Assembly (NCBI GenBank): GCA_964511405.1
Contig: CAZEFK010000041.1
Span: 1-39,859 of the forward strand
Length of the DNA stretch: 39,859 nucleotides
From: CAZEFK01 sp964511405
GTDB taxonomy: Bacteria > Pseudomonadota > Alphaproteobacteria > Elsterales > Elsteraceae
Reading direction: 5' to 3'
Both the position numbers and the translations under genes were made by a program. Shown one piece after another: positions 31,997 through 39,859 of this stretch. How positions within the stretch are numbered: position 1 is the stretch's first letter; the number at the start of each line of letters is the position of its first letter. The notes under the pieces are model-generated. The model saw nothing but the letters and a program-made list of their open reading frames with translations. It was not told where the DNA came from and made no database searches.

Positions 31997-32791
31997 ATGA
32001 AGCGGGTAGGCGTTGGCTTGAGCTTGATGCTGTTGGTCGGGGTTGCCGCCTGCGCGACCCCGCCCGAGGATCCCGCCGAGCGGGCGGCGTTCGAGGAGAC
32101 GAACGACCCGCTCGAGCCCATGAACCGCAAGATCTTCGCGGTCAACCAATTTGCCGACGACATCCTGATCGCGCCGATCGCCGACATCTATCGGACCTTC
32201 ACACCGCCCCCGATCCAGCACCGGCTCAGCAACCTGCTCGACAATCTCAAGCAGCCGGTGGTGCTGACCAACAACCTGCTCCAGGGCGACTTCCACACCG
32301 CATCGATGACCCTGGGCCGGTTCGCGATCAACACCGTATGGGGCCTGGGCGGCCTGTTCGACGTCGCGTCCGACTACAACTATCCCCGGCAGCTCGGCGA
32401 TTTCGGCCAGACCCTGGACCGCTGGGGCGCGCCGGAAGGCCCCTATCTGGTGCTGCCCTTCTTCGGGCCGAGCAACGTCCGCGACGCGGTCGGCCTCGGC
32501 GTCGATTCGGTCGCCGATCCGCTGTCCTGGGGCCTGCACGGCTACGCCGCCGACGACTTCAACTACGGCCGCGCCGGCGCCGGCGGCATCACCGAACGGG
32601 CCGACGCCTTGGATCCGCTGCGCGAGCTGCGCCGCAACTCGATCGACTTCTACGCGACGCTGCGCAGCGTCGTCCGCCAGCACCGCGCTGCCGAGCTGCA
32701 CCAGGGCCAGCCCCAGCCCCTGTCGGGCCGCAGCGTGACCGGCGAGGCGCCCAAGAGCCTGTACGACGACCCCGACGTCGCCGCGAAGTAG
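31997..32791 (+). CDS. mlaA: MlaA (VacJ) outer-membrane lipoprotein
   Basis: 264 residues with a lipoprotein signal (LMLLVGVAACAT). It continues NDPLEPMNRKIFAVNQFADDILIAPIADIYR, FTPPPIQHRLSNLLDNLKQPVVLTNNLLQGD, GRFAINTVWGLGGLFDVAS and YLVLPFFGPSNVRDAVG. MlaA removes phospholipids from the outer leaflet of the outer membrane and passes them to MlaC (mlaC at 24.6 kb). It follows hpnK by 55 bases; cotranscription with the hopanoid genes is possible. Confidence 0.92.
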   Translation: MKRVGVGLSLMLLVGVAACATPPEDPAERAAFEETNDPLEPMNRKIFAVNQFADDILIAPIADIYRTFTPPPIQHRLSNLLDNLKQPVVLTNNLLQGDFHTASMTLGRFAINTVWGLGGLFDVASDYNYPRQLGDFGQTLDRWGAPEGPYLVLPFFGPSNVRDAVGLGVDSVADPLSWGLHGYAADDFNYGRAGAGGITERADALDPLRELRRNSIDFYATLRSVVRQHRAAELHQGQPQPLSGRSVTGEAPKSLYDDPDVAAK

Positions 32792-32888
32792 GGCCGCTCC
32801 GCCTCCTAGAGCGGGATGAGATCAGGTTGGCCCGCCCGAGGAAGCCTCGGACCGGCGGGAGTCCCCCTCCTTGTGTGGATGGCCCCCT

Positions 32889-33306
32889 TGGCTGCAAGGG
32901 TAAAAGTGCAGGCTGGTCGCAGATCGGGTCGCTTGCGGTCTTGTGTACGGCCTTTGAAGGTGCGGCCGTACGAAGGCCGCTGGCGCAGATGGGAACCGCG
33001 AACCGAGGCCTCATCTCCCAGACGGGGTCGAGAGCCGCCGTAGGAGGGGTCAGGTTTCCCTCGATCCGTCGGGTGACCGACTGCTGCTGCTCCACGCTTT
33101 ACCTTTGCAAGCGGTATTGGGGTGTCGGGCTGGGTTGTCGTTTCAGGTTGCAGGCTTGTCCTGCAACCCTGCCGGTCCGGCGAGGACCGGGGCGAGCGGT
33201 TGGCCTGCGACCGGGTGAAGGCGCAGCCGTCGCACCCGCCAGGGTGCGTCACGCGGTTGCTCGCCAACCGACGGGGCGGAGCCCCGGCACCCTGAGCGGC
33301 CGGGGA
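32889..33306 (-). ncRNA. candidate bridge (seeker) RNA region of the IS element
   Basis: 418 bases without a supported gene, between the transposase stop and the left inverted repeat. Stem-loops: GGTTGCAGG/CCTGCAACC (33146-33168), CCGGTCC/GGACCGG (33172-33190), GCACCC/GGGTGC (33232-33247), and a longer pairing of CGGTTGG near 33196 with CCAACCG near 33264. IS1111-group elements encode their guide RNA in this place. The exact RNA ends and its target- and donor-binding loops are not determined. Confidence 0.5.
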
Positions 33307-34350
33307 TCATGCCGCCACCGCCGAGGGTGGGCTGGAGCGATAGCCGGGCTGATACTCCGTGCCGTTGACCATCATGGCCCAGGCGATTCTCGCCATCTTG
33401 TTGGCCAGGGCGACCGCGACGACGAGCGTCGGCTTGCCCTTGGCCAGCAAGCCGAGCAGCCACGGACTGGCTTTGTCGGGACGGCGCTTGGCGGTTGCGA
33501 TCACCGACAGGGCGCCGCTGACGAACAGCTGGCGGAGGTATTCATTGCCGCGCTTGCTGATCCGGCCGAGCCGGACCTTCTCAGCCGACGAATTCTGCTT
33601 GGGCACTCCGCCAAGCCAGGCGGCGAACTGCCGGCCGCTCTTGAAGGCCTTCGGGTCAGTCACGGTGACATCGAGGGCGTTGGCGAGCACCACGCCCACA
33701 CCGCGCTGGGTCGCAAGCTGGCGGCTACGCGGACTATCCCGGTGCTGGCGCTGCATCTGCCAGTTACAGCTGTCGATGGCGGCGCTCAGATGCCCGATCT
33801 GCTCGGCGAGCAGCCGCAGCATGGCCGGCAGTGGCGCCGGCAATGCCGGGCTATCGATCAGCGCGATCACCGCCTTCAAATTCTGTCGGCCCTTGGGTGC
33901 GATCAGCCCGAACTCGGCCAGATGACCGCGCAGGGCGTTGATCAGCGCCGTTCGCTGCCCCATCAGCCGCTGCCTGACACCATGGACGGCCAGCGCGGCT
34001 TGCTGTTCGCGCGACTTGATCGGCACGAACGTCATCGACGGCCGGGTCAGGGCTTCGCAGATCGCCGCCGCGTCCGCCGCATCGGTCTTGTTCCGCTTCA
34101 CGTAGGCCTTGGCATATTGCGGCGGGATCTGCCGCACGTCATGGCCCAGGGCCTGCAGCTCCCGCGACCAGTGGTGCGCTGTCGAACACGCCTCCATGCC
34201 AACCAGGCAAGGCGGCAGCCCCTGGAAAAACGCCAGGACCTGGCTGCGCCGCAGACGCCGGCGCAGCACCACTCGGCCGGCGGCGTCCACCGCGTGCACC
34301 TGAAACACCGACTTGGCCAGGTCGAGGCCGATTGCGCTAATCTCCGTCAT
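33307..34350 (-). CDS. IS110-family transposase
   Basis: 347 residues. The N-terminal RuvC-like DEDD domain has IGLDLAKSVFQVHAVD, PCLVGMEACSTAHHWSREL and VKRNKTDAADAAAICEA; the C-terminal Transposase_20 domain has LATQRGVGVVLANALDVTV, FAAWLGGVPKQNSSAEKVRLGRISKRGNEYLRQL with the conserved serine region, and NKMARIAWAMM. It cuts and joins DNA guided by a structured RNA. ATG at 34350 fits the family N-terminus (TEISAIGLDLAK); an in-frame upstream codon exists at 34380. Confidence 0.95.
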   Translation of the reverse strand: MTEISAIGLDLAKSVFQVHAVDAAGRVVLRRRLRRSQVLAFFQGLPPCLVGMEACSTAHHWSRELQALGHDVRQIPPQYAKAYVKRNKTDAADAAAICEALTRPSMTFVPIKSREQQAALAVHGVRQRLMGQRTALINALRGHLAEFGLIAPKGRQNLKAVIALIDSPALPAPLPAMLRLLAEQIGHLSAAIDSCNWQMQRQHRDSPRSRQLATQRGVGVVLANALDVTVTDPKAFKSGRQFAAWLGGVPKQNSSAEKVRLGRISKRGNEYLRQLFVSGALSVIATAKRRPDKASPWLLGLLAKGKPTLVVAVALANKMARIAWAMMVNGTEYQPGYRSSPPSAVAA

Positions 34351-34571
34351 GGATGGCTCCCGTGATTGAGTCTTCGACAACCCAATCTTGGCACGTAGAT
34401 GCCGTTAGGGGGCCATCCACCCCATCTCCCAGCCTCCTCCCACGAGGGGAGGAGGAGTTCTGTCGCGGCAGCTTCGCCCCTCCTCCCCTTTTGGGAGGAG
34501 GTCGGGTGGAGGGGGAATCACGACGATTCCAGCTCATGCACATCCCGCTCTAGGGGCGGCGAGGTCCGTGC

Positions 34572-35870
34572 CTAGCGCAGGATTCCGGTGTGGCCGAGCG
34601 AGTAGCGGCCGGGCTGCGGCCAGACTGCCAGGCCGTGCGGCTCGGCGCCGACCGGGATTTCCTTGACCCGGCCGCTGGTGGTGTCGATGGCGTAGACCAC
34701 GTCGTCATACCGCCCTGACAGCCACAGTGTGCGACCGTCGGCGCTGACATTGCCCATGTCGGGACTGCCGCCGCCCGGGATCGGCCAGTGGGCCACGACC
34801 TTGCGCGTCGCGAAGTCGATCACCGAGACCCCGCCGGCCTTGCTGTGGCGCGGCCCGTGGACCAGGTGCGAGCCGCGGTTGGCGACGTAGAGGCGGGTGC
34901 CGTCGCGGCTGGGATAGAGGCCGTGGGCGCCGGTGCCGGTGGCGATGAAGCCGGTCTCGGTGAACGTGTCGCCGTCGATCACGAACACGCCGTCGGCATG
35001 CATGTCGGCGACGAAGAAGGTCTTGCCGTCCGGGCCGACGCGGATGTCCTGGGGCATGCCGCCCTTGGACAGCGTCAGGTAGCCCAGCACCTTGCGGTTG
35101 GCGATGTCGATCTTGACCAGATGGCCGCCGAACTCGCACGTGAAGATGGCGTAGCGGCCATCGATCGAGAAGTCGGCGTGGTTGATGCCGGGGCAGTTCG
35201 GCGCCTCGACCGAGGTCTGCATCGCCATCGTGTGGGGGTCGCGGAAGTCCAGCCGCTTGCGCGCCTCGGCGACGACAATGGCGGCCTTGCCGTCGGGCGT
35301 GAAATACATGTTGTAGGGGTCGTCGACCGGGACGGCGGTGCCGGGCTTGCCGGTGCGCGGGTCGATCGGGGTCAGGCTGCCATCGGTGCGGCCTTCGGCG
35401 TTGTTGGTCACCCACAGGGTGCGCAGGTCCCAGGCGGGCACCACATGCTGGGGGCTGCGGCCGACCGGGAAGCGGCCGACCACGCTCAACGTGGCCGGAT
35501 CGATCACATAGACATCGTTCGAGCGCAGGTTCGGCACGTAGATCCGCGCCGGGTCGCGCGCCACTTCGGGCAGGATGTGGCCGCTGCCGGTCTCGCTGAA
35601 GATGTTGTGCGCGTCGACGATCGGCGGCATGCCGGGCAGGGGCGGGGCGTTGGCCGGCGTGCGCGCCGCCGGGTCCGGTGCGGTCCTGGTGGCGGCCGCC
35701 AGCTCGAAGCCGCACCATTGGGCGACATCGCTCGCCAGCGGCAGGCGGCTGGCTGCGTCGGTAGCGCCGCTGCCGGCGGACAGGGCGAAGCCCAAGCCGG
35801 CCGCGCCGATGCACAGCATCGCCAATCCCCGCCGCCGGGACCTGCGCACGGGAGCTACTGCAAACACCAT
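34572..35870 (-). CDS. secreted YVTN-type beta-propeller protein
   Basis: 432 residues. A signal peptide (RRGLAMLCIGAAGLGFALSAG) is followed by WD/YVTN-like repeats: RIYVPNLRSNDVYVIDPATLSVVGRFPVG, LWVTNNAEGRTDGSLTPIDPRTG, KTFFVADMHADGVFVIDGD, TRLYVANRGSHLVHG and LWLSGRYDDVVYAIDTTSGRV. The proposed fold is a seven-bladed propeller in the periplasm, seen in c-type cytochrome and metal-associated systems; ligand unknown. The ATG at 35870 is preceded by GGAGG with nine bases spacing; an ATG at 35891 is an alternative. Only the IS element separates it from mlaA. Confidence 0.85.
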   Translation of the reverse strand: MVFAVAPVRRSRRRGLAMLCIGAAGLGFALSAGSGATDAASRLPLASDVAQWCGFELAAATRTAPDPAARTPANAPPLPGMPPIVDAHNIFSETGSGHILPEVARDPARIYVPNLRSNDVYVIDPATLSVVGRFPVGRSPQHVVPAWDLRTLWVTNNAEGRTDGSLTPIDPRTGKPGTAVPVDDPYNMYFTPDGKAAIVVAEARKRLDFRDPHTMAMQTSVEAPNCPGINHADFSIDGRYAIFTCEFGGHLVKIDIANRKVLGYLTLSKGGMPQDIRVGPDGKTFFVADMHADGVFVIDGDTFTETGFIATGTGAHGLYPSRDGTRLYVANRGSHLVHGPRHSKAGGVSVIDFATRKVVAHWPIPGGGSPDMGNVSADGRTLWLSGRYDDVVYAIDTTSGRVKEIPVGAEPHGLAVWPQPGRYSLGHTGILR

Positions 35871-35941
35871 CGCCTTTTGCCTCCAAGCCATGTCAGCGAG
35901 GCGGCACCCTGGGACCGATTCGGGCGGGCGGGCAATCGCGC

Positions 35942-36565
35942 CTATTTGCCCATTTCGTCGGCGCGCTTCTCCAGGCTCTCGGCCAGGGCGACGGGGCCGG
36001 AGCGGCGCATGAGCGACGCGAACTCGGAGCGGCGGACCGCCAGCTCACTGATCGTGCCGGTCAGGTAGACGTCGATGATCTGCCAGTCATCGGCATTGAA
36101 CGGCCGGGTCAGATAGTTGAGCTTCACCGTATCGTCGCTGGTGACCAGCTTGGTTTCGACGATCTTGTCCTTGTTGTCGAGCGTCTGTTCGCCCGTGGTC
36201 TCGAACCGCTCGCCGCTGTAGCCGTCGAAGCGGCTGGCATATGTGGCGACCGAGAAGCGGGTGAAGGCCTCGACCAGCCGCTTCTGGTCGGTCGGCGACA
36301 GCTGGGTCCAGGCCTGGCCGATCGCGACGCGGGTCATGAACGGCAGGTTGAACGCGCTCGACACCACTGGCAGCAGCTTGTCGTAGCGGCCCTTGAAGCC
36401 CAGGGTCTTGGCGTTCTTCATGACGGTGATCAGCGCGTCATGGAAGCTTTCCACCGTCGCTCGCGACGACATGGCCGCCTGCGCGGGTGCGTCCATGGCC
36501 CAGCCGGCCGTGACGGCGGCGATCCCGGTCAGCACGGCCCGGCGCCGCCAGGTGAACGCAGTCAT
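35942..36565 (-). CDS. hpnM: hopanoid-associated MlaC-like protein HpnM
   Basis: 207 residues with a signal peptide (LTGIAAVTAGWAMDAPAQA) and the MlaC/HpnM pattern: YDKLLPVVSSAFNLPFMTRVAIGQAWTQLSPTDQKRLVEAF (shown in parts: FNLPFMTRVAIG, LSPTDQKRL), YASRFDGYSGERFETTGE and WQIIDVYLTGTISELAVRRSEF. It is distinct from the mlaC at 24.6 kb (the AGQxFDGYSGE type of the hopanoid clusters). Role: presumed periplasmic carrier in hopanoid transport. GGAGG lies nine bases before ATG 36565; it begins 16 bases after the dxs stop, so the two are one unit. Confidence 0.83.
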   Translation of the reverse strand: MTAFTWRRRAVLTGIAAVTAGWAMDAPAQAAMSSRATVESFHDALITVMKNAKTLGFKGRYDKLLPVVSSAFNLPFMTRVAIGQAWTQLSPTDQKRLVEAFTRFSVATYASRFDGYSGERFETTGEQTLDNKDKIVETKLVTSDDTVKLNYLTRPFNADDWQIIDVYLTGTISELAVRRSEFASLMRRSGPVALAESLEKRADEMGK

Positions 36566-36581
36566 GGATCCGTCCCTCCGA

Positions 36582-38492
36582 TCAGGCACGGGCGACGGCC
36601 GGCGCCCGTCCGAGCGCGGTCAGGGCCATGGCGATGATATGCTTCGCGTTGAGGCCGGCCTCGTCATACTGGACGGTGGGGGTCTCGTGGTCGATGAAGG
36701 CGTCGGGCAGGACCATCGGCCGGACCTTGAGGCCGGTGTCCAGCAGTCCGGACATCGCCAGGAACTGCAGCACGTGGCTGCCGAACCCGCCGATCGATCC
36801 TTCCTCGATGGTGATCAACACCTCGTGGGTCTGGGCCAGGCGGCGCACCAGGTCCTCGTCCAGGGGCTTGGCGAAGCGGGCGTCGGCCACGGTGGTCGAC
36901 AGGCCGCGTGCGGCCAGGTCGTCGGCCGCCTTCAGGCATTCCTGCAGGCGGGCGCCCAGGCTCAGCAGCGCCACCGTGGTGCCTTCGCGCAGGACGCGGC
37001 CGCGTCCGATCGCCAGCGGCGTGCCGCGCGCCGGCAGCTCGCGGCCGCCGATACCCTCGCCGCGCGGGTAACGCACCGCCGACGGGCGGTCGTCGATCGC
37101 GGCCTGCGTTGCGACCATGTCCATCAGCTCGAACTCGTCGGCCGCGGCCATCACCACGAAGCCGGGCAATGAGGCGAGATAGGTGATGTCGAAGCTGCCG
37201 GCGTGGGTGGCGCCGTCGGCACCGACTAGGCCGGCGCGGTCGATCGCGAAGCGCACCGGCAGGCCCTGGATGGCCACGTCGTGGACCACCTGGTCGTAGG
37301 CGCGCTGCAGGAAGGTCGAGTAGATCGCGCAGAACGGCTTCATGCCCTCGGTCGCCAGGCCGGCGGCGAAGGTCACGGCGTGCTGCTCGGCGATGCCGAC
37401 GTCGAAGCACCGGGTCGGGAACTTGTCGGCGAACTGGTTGAGGCCGGTGCCCGACGGCATGGCCGCGGTGATCGCGACGACACGGGCGTCGGCCTCGGCC
37501 TCGGCGATCAGCGCCTTGGCGAAGACGCCGGTGTAGCTGGGTGCCTTGGCGGCCGACTTGGCTTGGGCGCCCGAGACCACGTCGAACTTGGTGACGCCGT
37601 GATACTTGTCGGCCGACTGCTCGGCCGGGGCATAGCCCTTGCCTTTCTGGGTCACGACATGGATCAGGATCGGGCCGGGATCCTCCCAGTCGCGGGCGTT
37701 GCGCAGCACCGGCAGCAGATGGTCCAGGTTGTGGCCGTCGATCGGGCCGACGTAATAGAAGCCGAGCTCCTCGAACAGCGTGCCGCCGCCCAGCGTGCGG
37801 GCATATTCCTCGGCCTTGCGCGCGGCCACGCCCAGGGGCTTGGGCAGGAAATGCGCGACATTGCTGGCCAGATGGCGCAGCGACCGGTACGAGGTCGACG
37901 ACACCAGCCGCGAGAGATAGGCGCTCATGCCGCCCACCGGCGGCGCGATCGACATGTCGTTGTCGTTCAGGATCACGATCAGCCGGTGCGGCATCGAGCC
38001 GGCGTTGTTCATGGCCTCGTAGGCCATGCCCGCGCTCATGGCGCCGTCGCCGATCACCGCGATCACGTTGTTGTGCCGGCCGGCCAGGTCGCGCGCGACC
38101 GCCATGCCCAGGCCGGCCGAGATCGAGGTCGAGCTGTGCGCCGCGCCGAACGGGTCGTAAGGACTCTCCGACCGCTTGGTGAAGCCCGACAGGCCGCCGC
38201 CCTGGCGCAGGGTGCGGATGCGGTCGCGCCGGCCGGTCAGGATCTTGTGCGGATAGGCCTGGTGCCCGACGTCCCAGATCAGCCGGTCGGCCGGCGTCTC
38301 GAACACGTGATGGAGCGCCACCGTCAGCTCGACGACTCCGAGGCCGGCCCCCAGATGGCCGCCGGTCTTGGAGACGGCGTCGATGGTCTCGGCCCGGAGC
38401 TCGTCCGCTACCTGCTTCAGCTGCTCGACGGACAGGTTCCGCAGATCCGCCGGACAGGCGATTCGGTCAAGCAACGGGGTATGGACAGTCAA
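36582..38492 (-). CDS. dxs: 1-deoxy-D-xylulose-5-phosphate synthase
   Basis: 636 residues. The thiamine diphosphate motif is GDGAMSAGMAYEAMNNAG; the transketolase region has DRAGLVGADGATHAG and the C-terminal domain EEGSIGGFGSHVLQFL. It makes the first intermediate of the MEP isoprenoid pathway, the source of squalene for hopanoids. No ATG is near the N-terminus; TTG at 38492 is taken because AGGAG lies eight bases upstream and the length is then normal. A longer frame from 38552 is possible. Divergent from hpnH. Confidence 0.94.
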   Translation of the reverse strand: MTVHTPLLDRIACPADLRNLSVEQLKQVADELRAETIDAVSKTGGHLGAGLGVVELTVALHHVFETPADRLIWDVGHQAYPHKILTGRRDRIRTLRQGGGLSGFTKRSESPYDPFGAAHSSTSISAGLGMAVARDLAGRHNNVIAVIGDGAMSAGMAYEAMNNAGSMPHRLIVILNDNDMSIAPPVGGMSAYLSRLVSSTSYRSLRHLASNVAHFLPKPLGVAARKAEEYARTLGGGTLFEELGFYYVGPIDGHNLDHLLPVLRNARDWEDPGPILIHVVTQKGKGYAPAEQSADKYHGVTKFDVVSGAQAKSAAKAPSYTGVFAKALIAEAEADARVVAITAAMPSGTGLNQFADKFPTRCFDVGIAEQHAVTFAAGLATEGMKPFCAIYSTFLQRAYDQVVHDVAIQGLPVRFAIDRAGLVGADGATHAGSFDITYLASLPGFVVMAAADEFELMDMVATQAAIDDRPSAVRYPRGEGIGGRELPARGTPLAIGRGRVLREGTTVALLSLGARLQECLKAADDLAARGLSTTVADARFAKPLDEDLVRRLAQTHEVLITIEEGSIGGFGSHVLQFLAMSGLLDTGLKVRPMVLPDAFIDHETPTVQYDEAGLNAKHIIAMALTALGRAPAVARA

Positions 38493-38747
38493 ATCGGTGT
38501 CTCCTGTTCCAAGGCGGGCGGCCGCCAGGCGCCGATCGGGGCGCGGCGACAAACCCTAGTGATGTCGGCGCGCCGGTTCAAGGCAAGCCGACAGGTCAAG
38601 CCGGCGGCCGACCGGGGCGGACAGTCCGGGCCCGCGCACGCCGGGCATGCCGAAACAAGGGTTTAGCTTCTGTGACTTTTCACTTAGTCTCCGCGCCCGG
38701 GCTACGCTGCACTGCAGCGAGGCCAGGGGTTCAGCGACGAGGTGACC
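38493..38747. other. dxs-hpnH divergent intergenic region
   Basis: 255 bases with no supported gene. The AT-richer part at 38655-38690 (TTTAGCTTCTGTGACTTTTCAC) most likely carries the promoters of dxs-hpnM and hpnH. No EcfG-type site was found. Confidence 0.4.
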
Positions 38748-39795
38748 GTGTCGGTTCCACTCCACCAGCAGCTTCGCGTCGGCGCCTACGTCGTCAAGCA
38801 GCATCTCAAGCGCAACAAACGATATCCCCTGGTGCTGATGCTGGAGCCCCTGTTCCGGTGCAACCTGGCCTGTGCCGGCTGCGGCAAGATCGATTATCCC
38901 GACGAGATCCTGAATCAACGGCTGTCGGTCGCCGAATGCCTGGAGGCGGTCGACGAGTGCGGCGCGCCGGTGGTCTCGATCGCCGGCGGCGAGCCGCTGC
39001 TGCACAAGGAGCTCGACCAGGTGGTTGCGGGCATCGTCGCCCGCAAGAAGTTCGTCTATCTGTGCACCAACGCGCTGCTCATGCCCAAGCAGCTGGACCG
39101 CTTCAAGCCCAGCCCGTTCTTCACCTGGTCGGTGCATCTGGACGGCGACCGCGAGGCGCATGACAAGGCCGTGTGCCAGGCCGGCGTCTACGACCGCGCG
39201 GTCGAGGCGATCCGCCTCGCCAAGGCCAAGGGGTTCCGGGTCAACATCAACTGTACCTTGTTCGACGGTGCCGATCCCGAGCGGGTGGCGGGTTTCTTCG
39301 ACGACGTGATGGCGCTGGGCGTCGACGGCATCACCGTGGAATTTCATGCACTCCGGCCTGTTCCTGGACTTCCTGGCCGGCAACCAGAGCTATCGCTGCA
39401 CCCCGTGGGGCAACCCCACGCGCAACTATTTCGGCTGGCAGCGGCCCTGCTATCTGATCGGCGAAGGCTACGCCCGGACCTTCCGCGAGCTGATGGAGAC
39501 CACCGACTGGGACGCCTACGGTACCGGCAACTACGAAAAATGCGCCAATTGCATGGTGCATAGCGGCTATGAGGCGACCGCGGTCATGGATGCGGTCAGC
39601 CGCCCGCTGAAGGCACTCGATGTGGCCGTGCGCGGCATCCGCACCGAGGGCGGGATGGCGCCCGAGATCGCGCTCGATCGCCAGCGGCCGGCCGACTATG
39701 TGTTCAGCCGCCATGTCGAGCAGGCGCTGACGCACCTGGCCCACAAGCCGCGCGGCCTAAGGCCCGCGCGCGAGCTCGCGGGCAGCGCCGACTAG
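38748..39795 (+). pseudogene. hpnH: hpnH, hopanoid radical SAM enzyme, with internal deletion and frameshift
   Basis: From GTG 38748 (GAGG five bases upstream; SVPLHQQLRVGAYVVKQHLK) the frame has the radical SAM motif FRCNLACAGCGKIDYP, AGGEPLLHKELDQVV, RKKFVYLCTNALL, SVHLDGDREAHDKAVCQAGVYDRAVEAIRLAKAKGF and LGVDGIT. At about 39335 it jumps into the wrong frame. The family sequence resumes in the +1 frame as WNFMHSGLFLDFLAGNQSYRCTPWGNPTRNYFGWQRPCYL, GTGNYEKCANCMVHSGYEATAV. Intact HpnH is about 380-390 residues; about 35-40 residues after GITV are missing, the segment that normally reads SPGYxYExAP and on. HpnH links adenosine to diploptene in C35 hopanoid synthesis. As written the reading frame is broken. 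Confidence 0.87.
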
Positions 39796-39859
39796 GGCGG
39801 CGCGCGCGCGCCCGGTCGCCAGCGCCAGGCGCAGCAGCGCCGGCAGCTGGCCGGGGCGG
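39757..39859 (-). CDS. C-terminal end of an unidentified minus-strand gene (cut by window edge)
   Basis: A frame entering from the right edge on the minus strand reads RPGQLPALLRLALATGRARAALVGAARELARGP and stops at 39759-39757, overlapping the end of hpnH by 39 bases. Codon use is GC-rich and compatible with coding, but no family motif is visible in the 33 residues. It may be only a chance frame. Confidence 0.3.
   Translation of the reverse strand, partial: RPGQLPALLRLALATGRARAALVGAARELARGP

Larger units (their letters stand above)
32875..34420 (-). mobile_element. IS110-family insertion sequence (IS1111 group)
   Basis: The element is bounded by 14-base perfect inverted repeats: GTGGATGGCCCCCT at 32875-32888 and its complement at 34407-34420. 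It has one transposase gene (33307-34350) with a 418-base non-coding end on the downstream side of the gene. A downstream structured region and terminal inverted repeats are features of the IS1111 group of IS110, whose recombinases are guided by a bridge (seeker) RNA. Full length 1546 bases. The reading frame is intact, so the element may be active. Confidence 0.8.
32805..34554. repeat. palindromic intergenic repeat split by the insertion sequence
   Basis: CCTAGAGCGGGATG (32805-32818) and its exact complement CATCCCGCTCTAGG (34541-34554) bound 1750 bases. Inside lie hairpins: CCGAGG/CCTCGG at 32836-32850, a CCTCCTCCC/GGGGAGGAGG pair at 34433-34455 and CTCCTCCC/GGGAGGAG at 34480-34500. They look like the arms of a multi-hairpin intergenic repeat into which the IS element (32875-34420) has gone. 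Confidence 0.65.

Noticed and set aside
31969..34365. An 800-codon open frame on the plus strand through mlaA and the IS element.
   Set aside because: It is a shadow frame: it covers parts of mlaA in another frame, the non-coding IS end and the reverse of the transposase, without any family match.

Overview
The window is about 70% G+C, with GTG and TTG starts, many 4-base ATGA/GTGA gene overlaps and mostly alphaproteobacterial-looking proteins (hopanoid genes hpnH, hpnI, hpnK and hpnM, an ArsR-methyltransferase/metF pair, and promoters of the EcfG general-stress type). It suggests a free-living or environmental high-GC alphaproteobacterium, perhaps in or near the Rhodospirillales. The species cannot be named from this sequence. 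No rRNA, tRNA or CRISPR array was seen.

Left block (1-9094, minus strand): seven tightly overlapping genes form a sugar-conjugate cluster. They are two sugar epimerase/dehydratases, a B12-binding radical SAM enzyme, one GT4-type glycosyltransferase and three CgeB-like glycosyltransferases, the last cut by the window edge. A near-perfect EcfG-type promoter (GGAAC-N16-CGTT) sits just before its first gene, inside the end of a KimA-like APC transporter gene. The product of the cluster is unknown.

Middle-left (9.1-18 kb): a single-domain response regulator; a hipBA toxin-antitoxin locus whose hipA has lost its middle; two small secreted or membrane proteins; a divergent SDR/LysR pair with an inverted repeat; creA; a 2-hydroxyacid dehydrogenase; a small unknown protein; ettA; and a PilZ protein.

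Middle (18.1-25.2 kb, minus strand): a five-gene module encodes an RHH protein, KaiC with a C-terminal coiled coil, two consecutive KaiB proteins and a PAS-PAS-histidine kinase-receiver protein. Every junction overlaps, so it is probably one transcription unit and a timing or signalling output module. Before it lie an ECF sigma factor/membrane protein/CpxP-like trio and mlaC. At 25.4-28.8 kb on the plus strand are an ArsR-methyltransferase regulator with metF (methionine cycle) and rmuC.

Right block (28.8-39.8 kb): a DUF4142 lipoprotein with its own EcfG-type promoter; a small membrane protein followed by hpnI and hpnK; mlaA; an IS110-family (IS1111-group) element with a structured non-coding end, inserted in a palindromic intergenic repeat; a secreted beta-propeller protein; hpnM; dxs; and, divergently, hpnH. 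Dxs supplies isoprenoid precursor, HpnH/I/K build and decorate hopanoid side chains, and MlaA/MlaC/HpnM are lipid-trafficking proteins, so this side looks like an outer-membrane lipid neighbourhood. hpnH carries an internal deletion that shifts its frame. It and hipA are the two visibly decayed genes of the window.
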